Of a DNA stretch of 64,000 bases, positions 48,269-56,932 are shown in pieces. The position numbers and the translations under genes were made by a program. This DNA is from Saprospirales bacterium (GTDB lineage Bacteria > Bacteroidota > Bacteroidia > Chitinophagales > Saprospiraceae). The stretch covers positions 75,986 to 139,985 of the forward strand of contig JADJTT010000014.1 of NCBI GenBank assembly GCA_016711045.1, given 5' to 3'. The notes under the pieces are model-generated. The model did not search any database and was not told the origin of the DNA. It saw only the letters and a program-made list of their open reading frames with translations. Each line of letters opens with the position of its first letter. The stretch's first letter is position 1.

Positions 48269-48841
48269 ATGAAACATTCACTGCTGCTGAGATATGTCAT
48301 TCCGTTTATACAATGGTATGCGCTGATGATATTGATTACTATCGGTATCGATTTCCTACTCCATCACTACCAATTGGCTGGGGTAGGCCGTTATTTGGGC
48401 TATGTCGGCACCTTCCTCGTGCTCCTTTCCTTTGTTTATTCATTGCGGAAACGCAAAATAATAGAAACGGGGTCGCCCAAGAAATTGCTTAAGATGCACG
48501 AGTATGTGGCATGGGGCGGTTCGATATTGTTGCTCGTTCATGCGGGGATCCATTTCAACGCCATTTTGCCATGGTTGGCCGTAGTGATGCTGCTGATAAA
48601 CGTGGCAAGTGGCCTGATCGGCAAGTTCCTGCTGAGGCGGTCATTGGAAAGCTTAAAAGCAAGCAGGCAAGCCTTGACGGTCACGGGACTGGAAAAAGAA
48701 GCCGTGGATAAAAAGCTTTTCCTTGATTCTATCATGGTGGATGCCATGAAACAATGGCGGACGATACACTTACCTATAGCCTTTATATTCGGCTTTTTTT
48801 CACTCCTTCATATCATCACTGTATTCATGTTTAGCAAATGA
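48269..48841 (+). CDS. Four-helix putative b-type cytochrome membrane protein
   Basis: 190 residues with about four transmembrane segments. Histidines are paired across helices (MHEYVAWGGSILLLVHAGIHF and TIHLPIAFIFGFFSLLHIITV), as in diheme cytochrome b561-like proteins. It overlaps the multiheme cytochrome start by four bases (ATGA), so the two proteins are probably made and act together. It could pass electrons between quinol and the cytochrome. No family name is certain. Confidence 0.65.
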   Translation: MKHSLLLRYVIPFIQWYALMILITIGIDFLLHHYQLAGVGRYLGYVGTFLVLLSFVYSLRKRKIIETGSPKKLLKMHEYVAWGGSILLLVHAGIHFNAILPWLAVVMLLINVASGLIGKFLLRRSLESLKASRQALTVTGLEKEAVDKKLFLDSIMVDAMKQWRTIHLPIAFIFGFFSLLHIITVFMFSK

Positions 48842-49704
48842 AAGACCTGATCCTCACTGGAATTGTAGGAGCCTCCGTTTTTATCTTTTTAATGGTGCAG
48901 TACCCGCATATCCTGCTCAGTCCCGGCGAAATGTCGCAGGGGCATCAGGACATCGAACAGCAATGCTTCTCGTGCCACCAAGCTTTCGGGGGAATCGAAA
49001 ACGACAAGTGCATCGCTTGCCATGCCTTGTCGGATATCGGAAAGGATTCGATGCGCCTCGTCACCGGTAGTATTACCATGGGCGAACAGGTGTTGTTTCA
49101 CAAAAAACTTGATAAATATGCCTGTACTACCTGCCATACCGACCACGCTGGCCTGAATCCTGAATCCGCAAGGAAAGGTTTTGAGCATGAAATGCTGCCG
49201 AAAACGATCACGAATGATTGCATCGCTTGCCACCAAAAGCCAGCGGATAAACTGCACCAACAATTGACGGATGCTTGCGCAAAATGCCACACCACCAAGG
49301 CATGGGAACTGGAACTTGCTTTCAACCACGATATGGTGCAGCCGGCCGATAGAAACAATTGCGTGGGCTGCCATGAAACACCTACCGATCCTTTTCACCG
49401 CACAGTGAAAGGCGACTGTACGAAATGCCACAGCACCGACAAATGGGTCCCTTCTACTTTTGACCACACTGCCTATTTTGTGCTGGATAGCGACCACAAT
49501 GCTAAGTGCGAAACCTGCCATTTGAGCAACAATTATAACACCTATACCTGTTATGGTTGCCATGAACATACGGCGAACAATATCCTTCAAGAACACAGGG
49601 AGGAAGGCATCACCAATTTAACCGACTGCGTATCCTGTCACAAGCGCAGCAATGAATATGAAGGTAGGGAAGGCGGCCGGGAAAAGGGAGATGATGATGA
49701 TTGA
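48838..49704 (+). CDS. Decaheme c-type cytochrome, membrane-anchored
   Basis: 288 residues. An uncleaved N-terminal helix (LILTGIVGASVFIFLMVQYP) is followed by ten CxxCH heme motifs: CFSCH, CIACH, CTTCH, CIACH, CAKCH, CVGCH, CTKCH, CETCH, CYGCH, CVSCH. Spacing resembles class III/NapC-like multiheme proteins. The C-terminus is short and acidic (EKGDDDD). It should sit on the periplasmic side and carry electrons from the b-type partner. A 44-bp copy of its end recurs at 50552. Confidence 0.85.
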   Translation: MKDLILTGIVGASVFIFLMVQYPHILLSPGEMSQGHQDIEQQCFSCHQAFGGIENDKCIACHALSDIGKDSMRLVTGSITMGEQVLFHKKLDKYACTTCHTDHAGLNPESARKGFEHEMLPKTITNDCIACHQKPADKLHQQLTDACAKCHTTKAWELELAFNHDMVQPADRNNCVGCHETPTDPFHRTVKGDCTKCHSTDKWVPSTFDHTAYFVLDSDHNAKCETCHLSNNYNTYTCYGCHEHTANNILQEHREEGITNLTDCVSCHKRSNEYEGREGGREKGDDDD

Positions 49705-49793
49705 GGTTCTACGCTTTGCGAAGGCGGGGAAATCGAAGCACAAATGTTCAATTGCTCCAATTCAAAATCCGGTAAGTATTTCAGCAACCACTT

Positions 49794-50384
49794 TCATTGC
49801 TTTCGAATCATTTCAACTTTTACAAGCCCGGTATTAATTTCAATTTTTTTCAGAAATTGCTCCTCATAGTAATAATAATTTGTTCGGCCTTTTGAATTGA
49901 TCTTGCTGTATTTGGTTAGTTCATTGGACTTGATCGCATTGAAGTCGCCGGCTTCTTCTGAATAGACCACGGAGATACCTACGGGCTCTTCAAAGATCAT
50001 CTTCAGGGCGGAGTAGGTGATCGGCCCATCCAGGGTGCGTTTCAGTTTTCCATTTTTAAAAAAAGAATAGGCATTCCCCACCTTGCGGGTTTCGACAGTT
50101 TCATTTACACCGTTCAAGAGTGAATGCACGGTAGCTTCTTGGAGGATGCCATCCATAAAAACAACCCTGGATTGATATTGAAGCTCGACCTGTCTGATGA
50201 TGATGCGTGTGCGGATGTTGGTCGTGTTGTGGTAAATTTCCTGGTTGCCAATTTGCTCTCGGATGGCGACCATCTCTCCTATGGTCCGATCTTTATATAC
50301 GACCTGGAAGGTAACGGATTGGGCAGGGAAGGAAGCGCTTTTTCCCATGAAGAATAGCCATACTAGGATCGATAAGGTTGACAT
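49794..50384 (-). CDS. Secreted protein of unknown function (DUF6134-like)
   Basis: 196 residues from Met 50384 (MSTLSILVWLFFMGKSASF), with a signal-like N-terminus. Motifs: TFQVVYKDRTIGEMVAIRE, and a DGPITYSALKMIFEEPVGI segment resembling DUF6134. The function is unknown. It lies on the minus strand, in the same sense as the accessory genes to its right. Confidence 0.6.
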   Translation of the reverse strand: MSTLSILVWLFFMGKSASFPAQSVTFQVVYKDRTIGEMVAIREQIGNQEIYHNTTNIRTRIIIRQVELQYQSRVVFMDGILQEATVHSLLNGVNETVETRKVGNAYSFFKNGKLKRTLDGPITYSALKMIFEEPVGISVVYSEEAGDFNAIKSNELTKYSKINSKGRTNYYYYEEQFLKKIEINTGLVKVEMIRKQ

Positions 50385-50511
50385 GTCATTTGATTTATAT
50401 CGGTTTTGATTATATACAAAGGTGTACATTCCTTAAGGCATATCCGTTACATAACTTTACTATTAAGTTGCATCATTCACATATTTGAGTTTGTAATTTA
50501 TGCTAAAAATT

Positions 50512-50546
50512 AAATGGTCTGCCAGCCGACGGCTGACAGACCATTT
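50512..50546. repeat. Long perfect hairpin
   Basis: AAATGGTCTG (50512-50521) and CAGACCATTT (50537-50546), with an inner CAGCC GA CGGCTG pairing. It lies upstream of the DUF6134-like gene, directly next to the duplicated cytochrome segment. Confidence 0.75.
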
Positions 50547-50551
50547 GGGAG

Positions 50552-50595
50552 ATCCTTCAAGAACACAGGGAGGAAGGCATTACCCATTTAACCGA
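50552..50595 (+). repeat. 44-bp duplicate of the decaheme cytochrome 3' region
   Basis: Matches 49582-49625 with two mismatches (starts ATCCTTCAAGAACACAGGGA). It sits 12 bases past the arr stop codon and has no reading frame of its own. Confidence 0.9.
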
Positions 50596-50606
50596 TTTCC
50601 AGGATT

Positions 50607-51062
50607 TTATTCGTCATTTAGAGAATTAATACCTTGTTCTTTAAGTTTATCTAATCCGTCTTTCATTGCTTTAACTTGTTCTGCTGGGTGTCCTTCCCAA
50701 ATTGTTATTTCGCCAACAACCTTAAATGGATGTTGTGAACGATAAGATTTTGTCGGATTACCTGGAAATTTCCTATCTGTTAAATCAGGGTCGTCTTCAA
50801 TTGGTCCTGTTGCTTCTACTAAATAAATCCTTTCACGTCCTTCCCCAAAGGCAAGTTCAGCACCCCAAATAGCGGCATCCAAGGTTGCAGTCAGGAAGAT
50901 ATACTTCGCATTTTTTCTTTGTCTAAAGTTCGAGTTATAACCAACTTCAATAAAGTCTCCAATTTTCATGTCAGCCCTTGTACCGTGGAAGAAAGTCTGA
51001 GAAAATGGAGTTGGACATTGTACAGTCGATTTGTGCTCGTCTTTATTTTTTTCCATTTTCAC
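50607..51062 (-). CDS. arr: Rifampin ADP-ribosyltransferase (Arr)
   Basis: 151 residues. It inactivates rifamycins by transferring ADP-ribose from NAD to a hydroxyl. The conserved blocks FFHGTRADMKIGDFIEVGYN, FLTATLDAAIWGAELAFGEG, IYLVEATGPIEDDPDLTD and KFPGNPTKSYRS are clear. Start Met 51062 or 51056. It is next to a small YciI-like gene (24-base gap). Arr is a frequent cassette and mobile-element gene. Confidence 0.88.
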   Translation of the reverse strand: MKMEKNKDEHKSTVQCPTPFSQTFFHGTRADMKIGDFIEVGYNSNFRQRKNAKYIFLTATLDAAIWGAELAFGEGRERIYLVEATGPIEDDPDLTDRKFPGNPTKSYRSQHPFKVVGEITIWEGHPAEQVKAMKDGLDKLKEQGINSLNDE

Positions 51063-51085
51063 AATTTAGGTTTGATTGTTTCCGT

Positions 51086-51358
51086 TTAAAACTGTTTATT
51101 CAAATTATGATATTCAACTTTAGCCATATAAGGAAAGTATGGCAATGCTTCTATGAGTTCCTTTGCCTTGCTTTCATCTATATTTTGGAATATTAAAACA
51201 GCATTCTTTTTTGACACCGAAATAAAGAAACTTTCCAAAATACTTTCTTTTTTCCATTGATTGATGAATTCCATTTCTTTTTTCGGTAATTCAGGGGTGG
51301 ATTTTATTGTTTCTATTCCATTGTCCGAAATGGTAATTAAGGCTAATATTTTATTCAT
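51086..51358 (-). CDS. Small YciI/muconolactone isomerase-like protein
   Basis: 90 residues. MNKILALITISDNG, KKEMEFINQWKKESILESFFISVSKKNAVLIFQNIDESKAKELIEALPYFPYMAKVEYHNL fits a dimeric alpha+beta barrel. The function is unknown. It is probably co-transcribed with arr. The 83-base gap to its left neighbour does not hold an attC-like palindrome. Confidence 0.55.
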   Translation of the reverse strand: MNKILALITISDNGIETIKSTPELPKKEMEFINQWKKESILESFFISVSKKNAVLIFQNIDESKAKELIEALPYFPYMAKVEYHNLNKQF

Positions 51359-51441
51359 TTTTTTAAATTTAATTTTATATCTACATCCGATTTAAATGCT
51401 TTTCCAGTTGGGGTTATTTTTCAGGTATCTTCATAATAAAA

Positions 51442-52505
51442 TCAACGGTGTAAAATAATTTTCATGCTTTCCACTATTTTTCCATCTTCGGATATTAGGG
51501 CTATGTATATACCCTCAGCCAATCGGGAAACATCTAATTGAATTTCATCCAAAGCATTCAGTGTCTTTGTCAGTACCGGGTTGTTGAGGGTGTTGTATAA
51601 TGTAATGTTAACGTTATTTTTGTTAGGATGTTTTTTTCTAAAAGTAACTGAATTTGATGCGGGGTTCGGGAATACCAAATAATCAGAATCTGAAACTATC
51701 GGGAGACGCTCATCTACTCCGACGATCAGACATCCTGGGTAGTTATCGCAATTACAAGCCAAGTCCATTTCATCTTGGGTAAATGGAGTAATCGAATTGT
51801 TTACATCAAGATTGTCTGGATGAGAAGCTGTTCTACCGTCACATTCGAGTAAATTATCTTCATAATAATTGGTCATACGAAAATAAACCCCATTATCGCA
51901 GTCCCCAGTGTTGTTATAAACGATAACATCTCCTCCAACTTCAATACTACCATGAAGCTTGTAGTTGCTTACTTTCGCACGCATACCAATAATAGCATTA
52001 TCCCAGAGCATATCGTTTTCTGCAAAGGCCTGTCCTCTAACAATTGCACTGTCAGCTATGGTTCCGCCAATCACAAGTGCATTACCCTTTACTACTGCAT
52101 TTCCGCTAATAGCTGCATCTTTAACCAATGCGGTATTCTCAATACGGACATTTCCGGAAATAGCTGAATTACCTAAAACCATAGCATATGGGGCAACATA
52201 GACTGAGCTATTTACAGAAGCTGAGTTTTCTACCCATCCCATTGGTAGTGCGATAATCAATAACACACTGAGCCTGCAAGGAGTGAATAAGTTCATGTGC
52301 AGCAACATGACCGTCCTGTATTGCCAATGGATGAACCCAAAAGGCGCCGATCACCCCATCAACATCACCACCAAAAGCCCATCCTGTAGCTCCGGAAGGG
52401 CCAAAGGTATTTAACATCATAACAGGTATTTTATACTGATGAAGATTGGTTCCTGTAATATCTTGAGCAAAACCGAAATTCACGAATGATTCATAAATAT
52501 TTTCC
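51442..52505 (-). pseudogene. DUF6055-like metalloprotease plus left-handed beta-helix protein with T9SS domain, disrupted
   Basis: Two frames: 52505-52208 (LENIYESFVNFGFAQDITG ... GHVAAHELIHSLQAQC, with an HExxH-like zinc site) and 52308-51442 (hexapeptide repeats such as AVVKGNALVIGGTIADSAIVRG, then a T9SS domain VFPNPASNSVTFRKK). Removing one G in the run 52238-52240 restores continuity (TNGWVENSASVNS). The 5' end is replaced by an IS4-type remnant at about 52505. The gene is therefore an IS-truncated remnant. Confidence 0.65.
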
Positions 52506-53104
52506 AGTGGGCTATGTGGATTGGGCCCGTTTATTCCGCATCCACCAGGCCGGCGCCTATTTCGTAATCCGGGCAAAAGACAACCTGGCTTTTGAACGGG
52601 TTTACTCTACCCCAGTTGACAAGTCAACCGGTTTGCGATGTGACCAGAAGATCCGCTTAACCGGGTCATTATGCTCATAAACACTATCCGTTACACTTGC
52701 GACGCATCAAATATTATGACAAAGAACATGATCAGACCTATGTCTACCTTACAAACCTCTTTGAAGCTCCCCCTCTGCAAATCGCCATCCTGTACGTTAA
52801 CAGATGGAAGGTGGAGATCTTCTTCAAATGGGTCAAGCTACACTTACGAATCAAACGGTTTTGGGGAGAAAGCCCCAACGCCGTCAAAACCCAGATATGG
52901 ATCGCCGTCTGCACCTTTGTACTAGTGGCGATCCTGAGGCAAAGGCTCAAAATTCACCACTCTTTGAATGAAATGCTACAGATTTTAAGCGTCTCTGCCT
53001 TCGATAAAACCCCTGTCAATCAACTGTTTATGAAAATAGATAACAAAAATCAAGAACCCCCTATTTCTAATCAATTGAATTTCTTTGACTTATAACCGGA
53101 CACT
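52505..53104 (+). mobile_element. IS4-type transposase remnant
   Basis: The 3' half of an IS4-family transposase. GYVDWARLFRIHQAGAYFVI and VNRWKVEIFFKWVKLHLRIK (YREK-type region) are clear. The catalytic N-terminal part is missing. A shift at 52663-52665 (GGG) breaks the frame into 52505-52680 and 52690-53095. The right end, AACCGGACACTAC, may be the terminal repeat. It sits between the DUF6055-like gene and a lipoprotein fragment. Confidence 0.75.
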
Positions 53105-53372
53105 ACTGATTTCTCATATCAAAGAAATAAAAATCATCTCCTTGGTCAATTTTCACACCACCAGTTCCAATATAATTATTTGGGAATTGCATCTCATCGT
53201 TATTGGTCAACACAAAGCTTGTCCAATTAGAGGTTGAATTGAACTCAAAAAAATTGAGCGATAATCTCTCATAGCTACATGGTGTCGTATCTCCTCCTTT
53301 GATTTCCTCTTTTTCACAGTTCACAAAGAGAAGAACACATGGCAGCAATAATGTAATTGTCCTAATTTTCAT
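53103..53372 (-). pseudogene. Small lipoprotein, possibly truncated by the IS4-type remnant
   Basis: 89 residues from Met 53372 with lipobox VLLFVNC. The mature part (EKEEIKGGDTTPCSYERLSLNFFEF) is unrecognised and ends at the edge of the IS remnant, so the C-terminus may be lost. Its start is 22 bases after the R' box of the attC-like site at 53394, as expected for the first gene in a cassette. Confidence 0.6.
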
Positions 53373-53393
53373 CTTTATGCTTTTTTTCGTGGT

Positions 53394-53458
53394 ACTCAAC
53401 GTTACGCTTCCCGAATGTGCGACGCTTAGGAAGCATTTTCGGGAAGCGATTGTTGGCT
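53394..53458 (-). repeat. attC-like integron recombination site (attC5)
   Basis: Read on the minus strand: R''-like AGCCAAC (complement of GTTGGCT, 53452-53458), L'' arm CGCTTCCCGAA (complement of 53438-53448), an unpaired centre, L' arm TTCGGGAAGCG (complement of 53405-53415), R' GTTGAGT (complement of ACTCAAC, 53394-53400), a perfect GTTRRRY. Total 65 nt. It lies between the TPR gene stop and the next lipoprotein start, oriented with them. Confidence 0.7.
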
Positions 53459-53548
53459 GTGTTATTATTAATTCTGACTGATAGAAAACTATATGCAAGT
53501 GAAATAATGAAAGAATTCTTTCTATTTTGCCTGCATTTGAAAATTTTA

Positions 53549-55272
53549 TCATAATATTCTTGACGAAGAAATTTTGATGTCAGCATATTTCCATGCCTGT
53601 TCAAAGCGGAGCTTTGTTTTATCATAATTCGTTTTATCGCCAAGTTTTTCATAGGCATTCATCAGACCTTTCAACGCCCATCCGTTTTCATGGTATATTT
53701 TCAAATCTTCCTCATACACTTTTATAGCATCTTTAAATCTTTCGGCGTCCAATAAGACTGCGCCTAAATGATGGCGAACAGAAAAAAACCAGTCGGGCGG
53801 TTCATTGTAATTTAAGGCATCTTCTTTGGCAACTGCTTCCTTCAATAGTGAAATTGCAGCAGGAAAATTTTTTTCTTTTGCATATATCTCTGCCTCCAAT
53901 GTCTTAGAAGCAATTATGCATAAATCAAACACGCTGTTTATTCCCCAAATGGTCAGATTTTTGATCGTAGTATCGGTCATGATGGTTTTCATTTCGGCAA
54001 GATGTCTTTTTGCTTCCGGTATGTTGTTTTGTGAAAGCTGGGCCATCCCTTTTGCATAATGCCAAATTACCGATGGATATTTTAAATCGTTTTCAGGAGC
54101 GTGCAATTTCAAGATGTCATTCCACAAACCCAACTTTACCTGCACATACCAGGGAATGGAATAGTAATGCTGCAATGTTGCCCATGCAGGGTCGCGTAAT
54201 AATTTAACATGAGCGTGGTTGGCGGTTTCCAATGCTCCCTCCATTGCAGGCTTGCTTTCGCCGCTCAATACAGCGCATGCGGACAAAAAATGGTAGTTGT
54301 GTGGATAATAGGCAAGAGGGTACACACCTTGTGCATGGCATGCTTCCGTGTATAAACTATCCACCAATACCGCTTTTTCATTGGCAACAACCCCATCATG
54401 ATAACGCCCGATTCTGATATATGTATGGGAAGGCATGTGAACAAGGTGACCCGAACCCGGAACCAAATCGCTAAGTAAATCAGCACTTTTTTCCCCTGCT
54501 TCCGCATGCGACGACATTTCGGTTGCGTGAATGTAAAATGGTTTGCACCCGCATGCTTTGGTTCAGTCTGTAAACATTTTTCAAGCGTTGCCATTACCTC
54601 ATTCGTCCAGGGCTGAATGCTTCCATCTTTGTTCCACAAATTCCAGGGATGCAAATCCATAAGCGACTCGGCAAAAAGTGAAGCGATATTGGCATCGGCA
54701 GGATATTTTTTATAAACTTGTCGCATACCCGCCGCATAAGATGAATCAAGCAGGGAACGGGAAATGGCCGTATCGTTTGAATAGCGGCGCGTTAAGGCTT
54801 CAATCAAATCTTTTTCTTTCTGTGTACAGTTTGCAGACAATGATTTGGCTTTTTGAACGGCGTCAAAAGCTCTTTGAAAATTATCTTTCTCCATTCCCGC
54901 ATTGTAATTTGGCCCTAAGACATAAGCAAAGCCCCACCAGCACATGGCGCATGTCGAATCTTCCCGCGCCGCCTCATAAAACGAACGCGCAGATTCGGCG
55001 TGGTTAAAGGCAAAAGACAACATAAGTCCCTGGTCAAAGTATTGCTGAACTTTAGCGCTTTTTGTGGAAATAGGTAAATGGATTCCTTCAAGTTGGCTGA
55101 ACAAGGGGGCTGTCTTTCCCGATGAGTACCACGATTTATCAATCACTTCCGGCGCACAAAGCACGCCATATTGCGAGATGGAATCTGGATTAGCTGCTTG
55201 TTTGTTGGTTTTCTGTTGATTGCAGGAACAGAAAACAATAACAGACCAAAACGTGCAGAGCAGATTACGCAT
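53549..55272 (-). CDS. TPR-containing lipoprotein, one frameshift
   Basis: About 574 residues after repair. Fragments 55272-54265 and 54517-53549 join when one base is added in the A4 run 54535-54538 (ANHFYIHATEMSSHAEAGEK). N-terminal lipobox VIVFCSC. Motifs EDSTCAMCWWGFAYVLGPNYN and HLVHMPSHTYIRIGRYHDGV, plus TPR-like helices (DAIKVYEEDLKIYHENGWALK). The function is unknown. It is a cassette gene: attC-like sites lie on both sides. Confidence 0.7.
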
Positions 55273-55357
55273 AATTTTAACTTTTTAATTTGTATGGCCG
55301 AAGATAAGCATCTTAAAATTCCGAGGATTGTTCTTCGTATTTTCAACTAAGAGTTAC

Positions 55358-55423
55358 AGCTAACGAGATGCTACTCGACATGGTGAGCGTATGCGAACCA
55401 TGGAAGTGTAGCAAGTGTTAATG
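55358..55423 (-). repeat. attC-like integron recombination site (attC4)
   Basis: Minus strand: R''-like CATTAAC (55417-55423), GCTAC/GTAGC and ATGGT/ACCAT arms (55370-55412) around a GAGCGTATGCGA centre, R' GTTAGCT (55358-55364). Total 66 nt. The HEPN stop codon TAA (55418-55420) lies in the R'' box, as in many integron cassettes. Confidence 0.7.
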
Positions 55424-55819
55424 GCCGTCTTCTTCGTCAATCAATTCTTCGATATCTTGAATCAAACCGTTGATCTTTGGAAGGAGGGGTTTAATTTCCT
55501 CAGGTTGGATATCGGCAAAATCTTCGTAGTCTACCTGTTGTCGGATAGCAAATAGTCGGTTAAACAGAACCCCATCTGCTCGGTCAATTCTGCCAGGCTT
55601 GATCAACTCTTGGTTAAATGCGCTTTTGAGTCCTGAATGCGTTGCTGCTGTCAATCCCTTGAATGCCAAATATGCAGATACAACATAGAAACACGAATAG
55701 TACATCCGATTAGCCGCTGCATTCCACCTCTCCTCTTTGACAAGGTATTCGGCATCTTCGTAGGATTCCTTTGCGCGCTCAATCCTGTATCGGACCAATT
55801 CTTCCTTCGAATAACTCAT
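55418..55819 (-). CDS. HEPN-domain protein (MNT partner)
   Basis: 133 residues. The HEPN four-helix core is visible (YRIERAKESYEDAEYLVKEERWNAAANRMYYSCFYVVSAYLAFKG). The RxxxxH catalytic motif typical of toxic HEPN RNases is not found: after NRMYY no His follows. It may be a non-toxic partner or a degenerate toxin. It overlaps the MNT gene by four bases (ATGA). Confidence 0.75.
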   Translation of the reverse strand: MSYSKEELVRYRIERAKESYEDAEYLVKEERWNAAANRMYYSCFYVVSAYLAFKGLTAATHSGLKSAFNQELIKPGRIDRADGVLFNRLFAIRQQVDYEDFADIQPEEIKPLLPKINGLIQDIEELIDEEDGH

Positions 55820-56115
55820 GCCCGCTTACCTTCTTTTTTGATAATCTGGTAGATAGGGGTGACTGCGCGGTCCTCCCATTCAGACTTGGTGTGAATGATC
55901 GTACTGATAACTGAATCCGTTTGAAGTTCCAAATCATACAACTTGTCGAGAATAGATTCCTTCAATTCGGAAGTAAGCGGACGATTGAGTAAAACCAAAA
56001 AGTCCCAGTCCGAATCCTTACGGAAATCTCCCCTGGCCCGAGAGCCAAACAAAATGACTTCAGCTTTCGGATCAATCTTTACAACTTCCTGTTTTACAAG
56101 TTTTACGATGTTCAT
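55816..56115 (-). CDS. MNT-type nucleotidyltransferase
   Basis: 99 residues. The core GSRARGDFRKDSDWDFLVLL has the Gly-Ser and Asp-x-Asp metal site of minimal nucleotidyltransferases, which AMPylate or otherwise modify the HEPN partner. The pair forms a toxin-antitoxin-like cassette. The start is 89 bases after the attC3 R' box. Confidence 0.8.
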   Translation of the reverse strand: MNIVKLVKQEVVKIDPKAEVILFGSRARGDFRKDSDWDFLVLLNRPLTSELKESILDKLYDLELQTDSVISTIIHTKSEWEDRAVTPIYQIIKKEGKRA

Positions 56116-56203
56116 TTCGCTTGTTAAATTTCTTCAACCAACCTAAAGATAAGAGATTCGTCAAAGAGTGTCAACCCGTTTTTATTTCCCCCTTTTTATG
56201 GCC

Positions 56204-56265
56204 GCTTAACGTTTTGGCTAAATGGCGTAGTCCCGTTTAGGGGCTATGAACATTTTAGCCTTTGT
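56204..56265 (-). repeat. attC-like site interrupted by a group II intron (attC3)
   Basis: Minus strand: R'' GCCTAAC (5 bases at 56914-56918 plus 2 at 56264-56265), L'' GGCTAAAATG (complement of 56251-56260), L' CATTTAGCC (complement of 56216-56224), R' GTTAAGC (56204-56210). Both boxes match RYYYAAC/GTTRRRY exactly. Reconstructed length 67 nt. It lies between the SDR stop (56933) and the MNT start (56115). Confidence 0.8.
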
Positions 56266-56913
56266 GTGTGCCCGGCATGGGCATCCTATTCCCTATAAAG
56301 ATAGGGGAATTTTCTAAAGGGTGAAAGTCCCTTATGCGCAAGTTGCCTCAACCTTCGCCAAGGCTACGGCCGACGAAGGAAGCCGGTGGACATCCAAGCG
56401 AGCGAACCGCGACAGCGGGTGGGTGGCCACTTGGTCTAGCCTCGTTTTGCTAGAAGCTAAAAAGTCAGCAGAAGCCATAGTAGGAGCCAAACCACCTCTT
56501 CAACGACCCCCGTGTTGGTAGTAGGCGGGAGGGGAGAGGGTAGCCTGAAGGGCTGAACATGGAACAGCTGGAACTTACGCCATCATAGTGAACCAACGAA
56601 TCCGGACGGAGGATGGATCGCTATACGATGGGGCTAGGGAAGGCAAAACGAACAGAGACGAACATGGAGTACAAGGAACTGATGGGAGCGATCCTGTCGC
56701 GGGACAATCTGGTACGAGCGTACAAGCGCGTGGTACAAAACGGCGGCGCAGCCGGGGTTGACGGAGTAGAGGTCGGGCAACTGGCCTCCTACCTGCGTGT
56801 ACACTGGCCGCGGGTGCGTAGCGAATTGCTGGAAGGCCGTTACCGGCCAGCAGCAGTGCGGGGTGTGGAAATACCGAAGGGTGGTCTTTATGGCTCACCT
56901 CTCCCTACTCGAT
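56266..56913 (+). mobile_element. Truncated group II intron A in attC3
   Basis: Starts GTGTGCCCGGCATGGGCATC, the GUGYG-type 5' end, shared with intron B. It contains an RT N-terminal segment (56613-56885: LSRDNLVRAYKRVVQNGGAA GVDGVEVG), then a deletion, then the last bases CTCTCCCTACTCGAT. The RT core and domain V are missing, so it cannot mobilise itself. Boundaries are accurate to one or two bases. Confidence 0.75.
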
Positions 56914-56932
56914 TAGGCGTATGTGCTTCTGT

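Noticed and set aside
50512..50546. Hairpin considered as an attC site
   Set aside because: It is a perfect palindrome without RYYYAAC/GTTRRRY boxes and without a bulged centre; the gap does not fit a cassette end.
49794..52505. Genes left of 53.3 kb considered as further cassettes
   Set aside because: They share strand and accessory character, but no attC-like palindrome was found in their gaps.
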